Positions 53,922-63,957 of a stretch of 64,000 nucleotides of DNA are shown here, piece after piece; position 1 is the first letter of the stretch; the number at the start of each line of letters is the position of its first letter. This DNA is from Diacronema lutheri (lineage: Eukaryota; Haptophyta; Pavlovophyceae; Pavlovales; Pavlovaceae). The translations under genes were made by a program, and so were the position numbers. The DNA lies in NCBI GenBank assembly GCA_019448385.1, contig JAGTXO010000018.1:124001-188000 (forward strand). Direction: 5' to 3'. The notes beneath the pieces were generated by a model. That model was not told where the DNA came from, did no database searches, and saw only the letters and a list, made by a program, of their open reading frames with translations.

Positions 53922-56900
53922 GCCGCCCGGTGCCGCCGCCGCCGCCGCCGCCGCGCCGCGTGCCGCGCGAAGGAATACAACGATGGCGTCGGTACTCACG
54001 TCAGCCCAGAGCAACGCTTCGAGCGCGCCACGCACGACGCGCAGGCCGAGCAGCGCGCCGCCGTCGTCGCCGTCCTCGTTGGCGCGTCCGGCGGGCCGCG
54101 CGTCTGGCGACGTCGTGCCCGCGTTGACGGACACGCCGCCGCCGCGCGACTCGGCGCGCGCTTTGCGCTCCGGCACGCCCGTCGGGAAGGTCCGACAGTT
54201 CCGAAGGTCCCATCGGACGACGAGGCCTTCCGACGTCTCTCGGACAAATGTTCCGACAAGGCCCTCGGCCAGCAGCCACTCGGACCATCCTGCGCCGCCG
54301 CCCTCGCCCTCGCCGCCCGCGCCCGCCGAGCCGTCGCTCGCCGCCAGCGCGAGCGGCACGCGAACGCCGCCGCGCGCGAACACGCGCAGCGGCGCGCCCG
54401 GCGCGCCGCGCGTGCCCTCCGGCCCGGCCCACCACACGCCCCACGGGTGAAGGACGTTGAGCGCAAACGGGACGAGCGTCGTCGCGACGGGCGGCGCGCG
54501 CAGGTACGCGAGCGCCGCGCACGCCGACCCGCGCGTGCCGCACGCGCTCGCCAGCATCACGGGCAATGCGGCGACGTTGAGGGGGAACTCCACGCCATCG
54601 AGCGCGCGCGCGAGCGGCCGCGCGGCGGCGACGTCGGCCCAGAAGGCGTCGCAGAGCACGCCGCCATCGTGAAAGACCGCGCCGAGCGCGCGCGCGAACG
54701 CCGGGTCGTCTGGCGCCCAGCCAAACTCAACGCCGGCCTCGTCGCCGGCGCCGCCCTCCGCGCCGGCACCGGCGCACGCGCCGGTCGAGGCGCGTGCGGT
54801 GTCGGCGAGCGCCGGGCGACGTTGGCGCACCGCGGCGGAGAGGAGCCACGCAAAGACCTGCCGGACGCATGCGGTGGAAAGTCCGGATGGGTACAGCGCG
54901 CACGAGAGCGAAGGCAGCGCGAGCGCGCTGTCGCCGCCGTCGGCGCCGCCGCCGCCGCCGGCGGCGGCCGCCGTGGCCTCGGCCGCCGCGTCCGCCGCGG
55001 CGAGCGGCGAGCTGCCGCCGCCGTCGGCACCACCGTCGGCGCCGATGAACGGGTAGTACTCGGGTAGTCCGGATGGCAGTCCGGATGGCAGTCCGGAGTC
55101 CGACATGGTCTGGTCCGGCGTGCCCAGCTCGGACAGCTGGAACGAGCCGCGCCGCGCGCGCGCGCGCAGCGGCGAGGCGCGCAGCCCGCCTCCGCCTCCT
55201 CCTCCGCCTCCGACGCCGCGCGCGCCGGCGTCGACGGCTAACAGGCGCTCGTCGAGGAAGGGGGCGTGCAGCGTATGTAAAGGCTGCGCCTCCGCCGCCG
55301 CCGCCGCCAGCGCCAGCGCCGGCGCCGGCGCCGGCGGCGCGAGCGAAGGCGCCGGTTCGAACGCCGCCGCGACGAAACGCAGCGGCTGCGCGCGCGCCAC
55401 GATGGCTGCGAGCTCCGCCAGCGTCGGCGCCGACGGCGGCGGGGAACCGCGTGCGTCCGCCGTGTGCGCGCGCGCGTGTACGCCTGGATCGCTTGCGACG
55501 CGCTCCGTGCCCAGCTGCGCGCCGTCTCCGTCCATGCCCGCGCCCGAGCTCAGCCCGACGCACACCCACGCGATGCCCAGGACAGCGACCCCCGCGGGGC
55601 CCGGACTGTCCGGGGTGCCGGCCCGCGCGCCGGCGCCGGCGCCGGCGCCTGCGAAAAGGCCCGCGCGGGGCCCGGACTGTCCGGCGTGTCGGGGCGAGCT
55701 CGCGCCCGATGAGGCGCCGCAGATCGAGCCGCCGTACCCGCCGCCGCCGCCGCCACCGCCGACGCCGTGCGCGCCGTCCGTGCGCGCGCCAACGTCGCCG
55801 CCACCGCCGACGACGTCTGCGCCACGCGCCGCGTCGGGCGCGCGCAGCGGCAGCCGCGCGCTGCCGGCCGCGCGCGCGCCGGCCGCGCCGGCAGCGGCCG
55901 CGGGCGTCCGAAGCATCTCGACAAGCCGGCGCGCGACGCTCGCCCACGCGCCGCCCACATCAGGCCGGTAGCGCCCCAGGCCTCTGCCATTGGCGCTACC
56001 GCCGCCGCCACCGCCGCCGCCACCGCCGCAGGCACGCCGCCGGCCCTCGGTGGCGTCGGCGTCGGCGTCGGCGGCAGCGGCAGCCAAGCCCTCGCTGTAC
56101 AACAGGAGCACGCCCGCAAGCGCGGCGGTCGCGAGCTGCGCCGAGCGCTCGAGCAGCGCCGCGCCGCGCACGGACAGGGAGCGCGTCGCCGCGAGCTCGG
56201 CCGCGATGTGCGCGGCCGGCGACGGCGCCCCGACCGCGTCGCCGCCCATGCCGAGCTGGGCGGGGAGCGCGAGGCGCGCGGCGTGCGGCGCGAGCAGCTC
56301 GAGCGCGCGCTCGATCCCCGCCGCCGTCAGCAGCGGTGGCACCGCCGGGCCAACGCCGAGCGACAGATTAAAAATCGGTAGCAGGAGCAGCTCGCCAAGG
56401 AGCGCGCACTCGGCGCCGTGGGCGTGCGCGCGCGCGCGCGCCGCGCCGTCCGCCTCGAGCGGCAGCGCGGCGAGGCGCGACGTTTCGACAGGATCGGTCG
56501 ACGCAGGCAGCCACGGCGCGCGCGCCGCGCCGCCAACCGAGCCGGCCGCGCCGGCCGCGTGCACCGTGCCGGCCGAGCGCGCCGTGCCGGCCGCCCAGCG
56601 GGCGCAGAGCTGCTCGAGCAACGACGTCTGCAAGTCGGCGAGGATCAGACGCTGCGTGGCGGCGAGCGCGACGGCGTGGTAGCGCTCGCCGACCGCGCCC
56701 GCCATCGAGAGCCGCAGCAGCTCGCGCAGCGCGCCGAGGAGCGCGAGCCGCTCGGCGTCGAGCAGTGCCACGAGCTCCGACTGTGCCCGTAGCCGCGCGC
56801 CATGCGCGCGCGCGAGGGCGTGAAACGGCGCGGTCAGGTCGAGCTCGCGCGCGACGAGGAGCGCGTGCGCAGCGTTGGGCAGGCGCAGCTCGAGCAGCTC

Positions 56901-57338
56901 GAGCAGCGCGCGCGTCGCCTCCGCGCCGAGGTCGAGGAGCGAGCCAAAGTGCGCGAGCGCCGCGGGCGACGCGCCGCCGGCGCCGGCGCCGGCGCGCGCG
57001 CCGCCACCGGCGGGCATGCGCTCGGCGGGGTCGCGCGCAGGGAAGGCGGCAGCGCGCGACTCGCCAAACGGCCGCGCGCCCACGCCCGTCAGCAGCAACT
57101 CCTCGCACTCTCGCAACCATGCCTCCTGCGCGCGCGCAACGCGCGCGCGCGGGGGGACGCGATGGCGCGCCGCGCGCAGGGCGGCGGCGCGTGCGTGGGT
57201 GAGCGGGCGGCCAGCGGTGGCGTACTCTGCGCACGCGCGCCCACGCTGCCACGCGGCGCGCACGACTGTCTCAGGCTCCTCCTCGCCCGCGAGCAACGCG
57301 TCGAGCAGCGCTCGCCAGTCGCGCGTCGGGATCGCCAT
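43514..57338 (-). CDS. Giant helical protein, candidate Nup188/Nup205-type nucleoporin
   Basis: Two exons, 47231-57338 (10,108 nt) and 43514-46785, phase 1 agreeing across the intron, about 4,459 residues. The start MAIPTRDWRALLDALL is at 57338. The N-terminal 500 residues are helix-rich without low complexity (LAHFGSLLDLGAEATRALLE, ERLALLGALRELLRLSMAG, YHAVALAATQRLILADLQTS). Around 54,560-54,700 lies FWADVAAARPLARALDGVEF then PLNVAALPVMLASACG, followed by a W-rich region (WSEWLLAEGLVGTFVRETSE); this order resembles Nup188/205 inner-ring scaffolds. That assignment is inference. Known members are about 2,000 residues; the excess is Gly, Ala and Asp-rich insertions, including a poly-Gly run of about 50 at 44190-44360 and GGDVGGGY repeats. 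The C-terminal exon is again Ala-rich helices. Additional in-frame introns cannot be excluded. Confidence 0.6.
44187..44360. repeat. CCTCCG/CCACCG repeat coding poly-Gly
   Basis: An almost uninterrupted CCNCCN repeat that encodes about 50 Gly in the minus-strand gene. Confidence 0.85.
46842..47130. repeat. 49-bp intronic minisatellite, six copies
   Basis: Exact 49-bp period with copies starting at 46842, 46891, 46940, 46989, 47038 and 47087; each starts GGGATGGGGCGAGAGAGAGG and ends GCGGCGTG(A/G)TT. It occupies most of the 46786-47230 intron. The period is not a multiple of three. Confidence 0.9.
51915..52022 (-). repeat. 24-bp coding repeat encoding GGDVGGGY
   Basis: Four full and one partial copy of GTACCCACCGCCCACGTCCC+CTCC; encodes GGDVGGGY on the minus strand, next to conserved-looking CRAALEHAAESSGL. 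Confidence 0.9.
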
Positions 57339-57378
57339 CGCAGCCCTGCGACGAAAAACACGTGCGTCGGCAATCGGC
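57339..57378. promoter_or_regulatory. 40-bp divergent promoter region
   Basis: Between the start codons of the giant helical gene (minus) and the BRCT gene (plus). It contains CGACGAAAAACACGTGCGTC with an E-box/G-box CACGTG at 57359-57364. Core promoters must extend into coding sequence. Confidence 0.45.
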
Positions 57379-58410
57379 ATGCCCACGGCGATCGTCGTGG
57401 ACGAGGAGTTTTTGCGCGAGCAGGCGGCGCGCGCGGCGGAGCGCGCGGCGCGCTTCGCGCGCACTCCCGACGTGCCACCGATCGAGCCGCGCAAGCGCAT
57501 CGCCTGGCCCGGCGGCAGGATGGTGACGAACCGCGACGACGCGCTCCGCCGGTTTCTCGAGCGGCGGCCGTCCAAGGAGGAGCAGGCGGTGCGCCTCGCG
57601 CAGCTGCGGGCGGGCGCGGCGAGCGGGCGCGCGGCGCTGCGCGCCGCCGATGCGGCCCAGCGCGCGGGGCACACGCAGCGCGAGGGCGAGGGCGCACGCT
57701 TCGGCGGGGCGGACGGGCACGGCGGCGACGGCGACGGCGGCGCTGGCGCGCTCGCGCCTTTGGCCAACGACGCGGCGGTCGGCCGCGACTGCGGAGTGGG
57801 CGGCGGCGGACCAGAGCGCGCCCTCCGGGCCGACGAAGTCGGTGGCGCGCCAGCCGCCAACGGCGCGGCCGTAGCTGCGCCGGCTGCGCAGGCGCCGTTC
57901 ACATGGCGGCGCGCAGCCGGCCCACCGCCACGCCGCGCGCTGGACGACCCGGACCCCACGCCGCTCCTTCCGGGCACGCTCGTCGCGCTCACCGGGCGGT
58001 TCGACAACCGCGACGGCCTCAAAGCGCTCCTGCGCGCCAACGGCATCTCAGCCGTTACGCTCGTCCATGGCCGAGTCAATTACGTCGTCGCAACCGACCG
58101 CGCCGTGCGCTTTCAGACGCAGCACGTGCGCAAGGCAATCAAGCGCGGCATTCCCGTCGTCTCCGAGCCGTGGCTGCGCCTGTGCCTCGTGCTGCAGCAG
58201 CAGCACGCCGCCGCGTCAGCGCGCGCGCCGGTCGGCGGCGACGACCGCTCGGCGCGGGGCCCGAGGCGGGTACCGGCGCACTGGCGCATCGCGCGCCACA
58301 ATCCGTACCGTATGCTCGTGCTGCTGCGCGGCTGGGCCGCGCCGCGGCCGGCGGGCGCGCGAGCGCCGCGGTTTGCCGCCCGTTTCCCCTCAGACAGACG
58401 GACACAGTGA
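57379..58410 (+). CDS. BRCT-domain protein
   Basis: Single exon, 343 residues. A single BRCT domain spans about residues 198-270: PGTLVALTGRFDNRDGLKAL, VTLVHGRVNYVVATDRAVRF and RGIPVVSEPWLRLCL with the conserved Trp in the last helix. BRCT domains bind phosphopeptides or DNA ends in repair and checkpoint proteins. The N-terminal 80 residues are helical and basic (EEFLREQAARAAERAARFAR, PSKEEQAVRLAQL); the middle is Gly/Ala-rich. After the BRCT the tail is Arg/Ala-rich (VPAHWRIARHNPYRMLVLLR). No catalytic domain is present. It is followed 55 bp later by the JmjC gene on the same strand. Confidence 0.75.
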   Translation: MPTAIVVDEEFLREQAARAAERAARFARTPDVPPIEPRKRIAWPGGRMVTNRDDALRRFLERRPSKEEQAVRLAQLRAGAASGRAALRAADAAQRAGHTQREGEGARFGGADGHGGDGDGGAGALAPLANDAAVGRDCGVGGGGPERALRADEVGGAPAANGAAVAAPAAQAPFTWRRAAGPPPRRALDDPDPTPLLPGTLVALTGRFDNRDGLKALLRANGISAVTLVHGRVNYVVATDRAVRFQTQHVRKAIKRGIPVVSEPWLRLCLVLQQQHAAASARAPVGGDDRSARGPRRVPAHWRIARHNPYRMLVLLRGWAAPRPAGARAPRFAARFPSDRRTQ

Positions 58411-58465
58411 CGATGACTTCAGTCACAGTCAATCCAGACACGGTTCCATTATTTTGGGGGCCACG

Positions 58466-61400
58466 ATGGAGCGTGGCGAGATCGCCGACCTTCGCGTCCG
58501 AGAGGCGGAGGACCTCAAGGCGCTGCTCGGGGCGTGCACGTCGGTACGGCTGCGGGCCGTGATCGAGGCCGAGCTGCGCGCCGCCCTTGCGTCCTTGATC
58601 GAGCTCGCCGCCGACCTCACCGAGGTCCGCCGCCTCCTCGCGGAGGCGCGCCGGCAAAACTCGCGCGCGCTGCTCGAGCGCGACGCCGTTCGGCTCGAGG
58701 CGGCGCTCGCGGGCGCGCCGCCTCTGCTCGCCGCAGCTTTTGCGGAGGGCCTTGCCACGCCCACGCCCATCGCCGCCGGCCTGCCCGACTTCTGCTGGCG
58801 CAGCCCGCACAAGCAGCCGCTCCCGGTCCCGATCGTGTCGGCGGGCGAGCCGGCCGAGGTCATGCAACGGCTCAAGGCGGGCGAGCCGTTCGTGCTGACG
58901 GGTAGCCGGCTGTGCATGTCGGCCGTGGGCAAGTGGACTCCCGCCTACCTCTGCGCCCACTTTGGCGAGACCGCGCTCTGCACCGTCTTTGAGTCGGCCG
59001 ACGCAAACTTTCGGTACTGGGACGGGCGGAAGAATCGCGGAAACTACCACTTCCCGGACGAGGCGCACACGCGCAAGGAGCTGCTCACGATGCGCGACTT
59101 TTACGCGAAGACGCGCCGCGCGCTCACCAACCCGGCCGCGCCGCGCGCCTACTTGCAGACCGGCCTCGTTGAAGTGCGAGCGCGCGGCGCGCGCTGGCGC
59201 GGGCGCGCGCGCGCGCGGCAAGCCGCGCAGCGGCGCTTTCTGCCCGGCCCGCGCGTCGCTCGCGCTCGCTGGTGCACGTGTCGTGCCGCGCGCCGCGTTA
59301 CACGGCCGCATCGCCCGCCCGCCCGCCCCGCCCATCGTCGGCGCGTCGACCCGCAGGGTGTGGGCGCGCAGCTTGTGCGCGACTTCGCACGTTTCGACTG
59401 GGCGTGGGCCAAGTCGCTCAGCGCGACGCTCGGCTGGGGTGCGCTCTCGTCCAACGTGGTCTTCGTCGGCATGGCGGGCCACACGACGCCTGCGCACTTT
59501 GACGAGCAGCAGAACCTACTCGCGCAGCTATGCGGCCGTAAACGGTTACTCCTCTGGCGGCCCGCTGATTGGCCGTGCCTTTACCCGTGCGTTGCGCGCG
59601 CGCGCGCGCGCGCGCGCGCGCGCGCGGCAGCCCGCGGTGGTCCGCTGGTTGGTCGCGTCCCCGCCCGTGGGTCGCGCGCGCGCCCGCACGCACGCTGGGG
59701 CTCACCTCAAGCCGAGCGGTGCGGAACTGGGCCTTCATTTTAAAAAGCCGCGGGCGTCGCGCGCACTGCGCACGCGCAATGTCGCCCGCACGCGCGCGCG
59801 ACGGCGCGCAACGGCCGCGCCACGCTGCGCGCGCCACTGACGTTGGCTCCGCTTGCCCTCACGCGCCCGCGCGTCGTGCTCCGCCGTCGCGCGCCGCCGG
59901 ACCCGCCGGACCCGCCGCCTCCGGACTGCACCGCCTAATCGCCCTTCGTTTCGCGCGCTTTTTCCTCCGCCGCGCAGTTTCCCGCTCTTCCACCCGTGCG
60001 ACCGGCAGACGTCTCTTGACCTGCGCGCGGTCGACCTGGCCAAGTTCCCAAAGTTCGCGGACGCGCAGCCACTCGAAGCGGTCCTGCAGCCCGGCGACGT
60101 GCTCTTCTTGCCGCAGTGCGCGCCTGCTCACACAGCCGCCTGCTCACACAGCCGCCTGCTCACACAGCCGCCTGCTCACACAGCCGCCTGCTCACACAGC
60201 CGCCTGCTCACACAGCCGCCTGCTCACACAGCCGCCTGCTCACACAGCCGCCTGCTCACACAGCCGCCTGCTCACACAGCCGCCTGCTCACACAGCCGCC
60301 TGCTCACACAGCCGCCTGCTCACACAGCCGCCTGCTCACACAGCCGCCTGCTCACACAGCCGCCTGCTCACACAGCCGCCTGCTCACACAGCCGCCTGCT
60401 CACACAGCCGCCTGCTCACACAGCCGCCTGCTCACACAGCCGCCTGCTCACACAGCCGCCTGCTCACACAGCCGCCTGCTCACACAGCCGCCTGCTCACA
60501 CAGCCGCCTGCTCACACAGCCGCCTGCTCACACAGCCGCCTGCTCACACAGCCGCCTGCTCACACAGCCGCCTGCTCACACAGCCGCCTGCTCACACAGC
60601 CGCCTGCTCACACAGCCGCCTGCTCACACAGCCGCCTGCTCACACAGCCGCCTGCTCACACAGCCGCCTGCTCACACAGCCGCCTGCTCACACAGCCGCC
60701 TGCTCACACAGCCGCCTGCTCACACAGCCGCCTGCTCACACAGCCGCCTGCTCACACAGCCGCCTGCTCACACAGCCGCCTGCTCACACAGCCGCCTGCT
60801 CACACAGCCGCCTGCTCACACAGCCGCCTGCTCACACAGCCGCCTGCTCACACAGCCGCCTGCTCACACAGCCGCCTGCTCACACAGCCGCCTGCTCACG
60901 CAGCCGCCACGCACGCAGCCGCCACGCACGCAGCCGCCACGCACGCAGCCGCCACGCACACAGCCGCCACGCACACAGCCGCCACGCACACAGCCGCCAC
61001 GCACACAGAACAGGGCTCTTGCCAAACGCCGTGGGACCATCCGGGCGAGAGCGCACGCCGGCGGCGCGACGCCGATGCCGCCATCCCTGCCCGCCGCTCC
61101 GTCGCCCTCGCCCTTGCCCGCGCCCTCGTCATCAAACACGCAGCCCCGCGTCCACACGCACGCACGCTCGTTCGCTCGCACGCATGCACGAAATGACGCC
61201 GCCATCGTGCGCGCAGCCAGGGATTCGCATTCACCCGCCCGCCCGCCCATGCACCCGCCCGCCGGTTTGAAATGCGATCAGGTACTGGTGGCATCACGTC
61301 GAGAACCTTGACGACGACTGCGTGAGCGTCAACTTTTGGTACGTGGACAACGCGCAACGCGACGTGCAGGTGAGATGCGCTCGAGCCCGTTCGCATTCCA

Positions 61401-61995
61401 GCGCGTGTGTTCGCATGTGCGTTGCTGCGTGTGCACGTTGCGCGCTCGTCAAGCGACCGACAGCGGAAGGAATCTCAAGGGTGGCCCCGGGTGCATGGCG
61501 GCTCGCGGTTGGAGGGGCTGGCAGCACTTTGTGCAGAGCATGGCACTGTTGCGCAGAGCATGGCTTCGTGGCGTCTGCTGCTGCTGCATGCGGGCATCGG
61601 TCAGCGGGCTGGAAACGACTCGAAGCGGATCGCACGCGCAGCGCACGACGCGCGTGGCGGGCACGCAACCACGCGCCGCGCGCCGCATGCCTCACGCCAA
61701 GAGCGCGAACCCACCGAGCGCGTCCCCTTGGCCGTGCCGCGCCCAGCTGCCCATCTCGGAGAAAGCCAACGTGGCGCTGCGCCGGAACGTCGAGAGGATG
61801 ATGGCTGAGAAGGCGGGCACCGAGCGCGCGCATGCGGTGTTCGCAGAGCTCGCGCTTGGCAAGCCCGAGGCCGAGCTCGCAGAGGACACGCGCAGCGTGC
61901 TCGACTATGCCAGGGTGCTGCTGCGCAACGTCTTCACGAGCGAGGAGGTGATCGAGCGCTGGCTTGTCGAGCTCACCGTGGGCCGCTTCACCTGA
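58466..61995 (+). CDS. HIF1AN-like: FIH-type JmjC asparaginyl/2-oxoglutarate hydroxylase
   Basis: Five exons: 58466-59173, 59357-59586, 59978-60115, 61282-61369 and 61747-61995, phases 0, 2, 2, 0 agree, 470 residues. The JmjC core has the Fe(II) ligands His283 and Asp285 (TPAHFDEQQNLLAQL) and distal His363 (QYWWHHVENL, split across the repeat-filled intron). Also visible are RKRLLLWRPADWPCLYPFPL, DRQTSLDLRAVDLAKFPKF, VLQPGDVLFLPQ and CVSVNFWYVD, which match animal factor-inhibiting-HIF block by block. The C-terminal exon (ISEKANVALRRNVERMMAEK) matches the FIH dimerisation helices. The extra N-terminal 90 residues are a coiled-coil-like helix (LAADLTEVRRLLAEARRQNS). It probably hydroxylates Asn/Asp of ankyrin-type or other substrates in an O2-dependent manner; the substrate is unknown. 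Confidence 0.9.
60118..61015. repeat. 16-bp intronic array, about 48 copies, followed by a related 15-bp array
   Basis: CCTGCTCACACAGCCG is repeated almost perfectly from about 60123 to 60900, then about four copies of CCACGCACGCAGCCG and four of CCACGCACACAGCCG. Every unit contains CAG preceded by CTCACA or GCACGCA, an acceptor-like sequence. The array starts 6 bp after a GTGCGC donor. Confidence 0.95.
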
Positions 61996-62243
61996 GCCCT
62001 GGGTGCGGCGACGAGACGCGGGCGAACAAAAGTCATCTCTCGGCTGAGCTCTTACACGGCACCGTTTCGTTTCTGGGGCAGGTACAAGGCGTTGCACATT
62101 TGAAATTTCGCAGCCGTACATGCCTGCAGGTGGGAGAAATGGGAAAGCACAACGTGCAACTCGTCACATGCCACAGCGAAAAGTAGAACAGGCGGCGCAT
62201 TGAGCTCGCGCCTCCCACGAGCGTCGAGCGCAACCTTGGTTGC
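61996..62243. other. Convergent intergenic region
   Basis: About 250 bp, less GC-rich, between the JmjC stop and the acyltransferase stop. It includes CATTTGAAATTTCGC near 62098. No gene is seen. Confidence 0.5.
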
Positions 62244-63957
62244 CTAGGCAATGGAAAGGAAGACAGGCATGGCGGCAGGCGCGCCAACGGACAGCGCGGG
62301 AAGGCGCACCGGCGCGTTCGCATCGCTGCGCGGATGCTGCGAGGAGAGCAGCGCCGTCGCGCCCACGCCCTCCTCGAGCGCGAGCGCGCCGACGCGCGCG
62401 CGCGCGCGCCCGCTCGTCTCGAGCGCGACGCCGCGCGCGCCGGCGTCGTCGTCGTTGGTGCGATGTGCGGCTTCCTTGGCCTCGCGCCGCGCGGCCCAGT
62501 CGTCAATGTTGCGCCGCAGCCACTTTCGAAACGGCTCCTCAGCGTACACGGAGACGGCCGCGGCAAAGAGCCACGTGCCGATGAGATAAGGGATGAGTAC
62601 GGGCGCCGCCATGCCGATCGTGCGATCGGCGCTTTTGCGCCGCCAAAGGTGCTGCAGCGCCACGCGGCCGCCAGTCCCCGCGCAAAAGGGCGAGCGGGCG
62701 ACGCCGCGCGCGCGCGCGCGGCGTGTGTGAGCGGTGTGCCGCGCCTTTTTAAAATGCGGCGTGCCATGGGGGCTGGCTCGCACGCATGCGCGTGCGCCAC
62801 CCACAAAGCTGCGCGCGCATGCCTCGACCCATTGCCAACCCGGCACATGCACGCGCGCACGCCGCGGACGCGCGGCGCGGCTCGCACGGCCGGCAGACAC
62901 GCACCATGACGAGGATGCCAATTGGCCAGTGCCATAAATAGACTTGGAACGAGTACTCGCCCAGCCCCTGCAGGACAGGATGGCGGAAGATGGCGCCCGC
63001 GATCGAGCCGCGCGAACCGCCGCCCGCGTCGCCCGCGTCGCCCGCGCCTCCCGCGCCGCCCACGCCGCACGCGCCCGAGCACGACGACGCAAAGATGAAT
63101 AGGCCTGGGCGCGAAACGCAGGGCACGAGGTGGTGAGCCGCGAGACGCGCGCGCGCATGCGTCCAAAAGGGCACGAAGGTGTGCCCTGTGCCCTTTTGCG
63201 TCTCACACGAGCAGAGGACCCAAAAGTCCGGCCGTCGCGCGGACGCAAAGAGGCGCGCGCGTCCCCGGCCGCGGCGATGCTCGCGCACACCGACGATCGG
63301 CTGAAGGCCGGAGACGAAGAACGGCTCGTACCCCTGGCGCATCGGGTACCCACCGCTGCGCGGGTCGGTCGGCACGAGCTGGCACAGCGCAAACACCGCG
63401 ACGAACGCGCCGTCGGCCAGCCACGCCCACGCGCGCCGCTCGGGCGCGCCGCGCCCGTCGGCGAGCGCCTGCGCGAGGGCCATGCCGAGGACAAAGTCGG
63501 CGAGGCGGAGCGGCGGGAAGTGGTACATCCACAGGCCCGCCTCGGTGCTGATAAAGTACGGCTTGCCGAGTCCGGGCGCGACGCAGCCCGCGAAGAAGGC
63601 GAGCAGCGCCGGCAGCTGGCACGCGATCGCCGCGCCGGCGGCGAGCGCGAACGGGCGCGCCTGCAGCGGCCGGCGGAGCCACGCCTGCAGCTTTGGGTAC
63701 AGCAGCCAGAGCAGGCCCATCGTCGAGATGGTCCACGCCGGCCCGTTCGGGAAGTAGGGCCAGATTGGCTCGAACGCCTGCACGAAGAAGAAGGACTCGA
63801 CCGCCTCCTTCACCGACGGCAAGATCCCAAACTCGGCGCCGGGCACGACGCATGCGCCGAGCGCGCACGACCCGATGGACAAGGCGATCATCAGCAGCCA
63901 CGTCGCGTAGTACGAGAAGAGGATCGCGCCGAATCGGCGCGCATAGTATCGCAGCAC
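62244..63957 (-). CDS. OafA/YrhL-type membrane acyltransferase (acyltransferase 3 family), 5' end outside window
   Basis: Three exons are in the window: 63291-63957, 62905-63104 and 62244-62651, with a further acceptor at 63958-63960 (CCCAG) showing the gene continues past 64000. Phases 1 and 0 agree; 424 residues are visible. Multiple hydrophobic helices are present: FGAILFSYYATWLLMIALSI, TISTMGLLWLLYPKLQAWL, FALAAGAAIACQLPALLAFF, DGAFVAVFALCQLVP and PVLIPYLIGTWLFAAAVSVY. The starting RYYARRF, the LGEYSFQVYLWHWPIGILVM block and the terminal YAEEPFRKWLRR are hallmarks of acyltransferase-3 proteins, which O-acetylate or acylate surface glycans and lipids. The early catalytic His region is not in the window. 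The tail after VALETSGRARARVG is low complexity. Confidence 0.8.

Noticed and set aside
46653-58079. Continuous frame extending from the giant gene upstream past 57338
   Set aside because: The part beyond 57338 is antisense to the BRCT gene and reads as its shadow; the ATG at 57338 gives a sensible N-terminus.
59569-61311. Repetitive protein (SHSRLLTQPP-type) across the 16-bp array
   Set aside because: It is an open frame caused by the repeat; the flanking exons join in phase into a continuous JmjC domain only if the array is removed.
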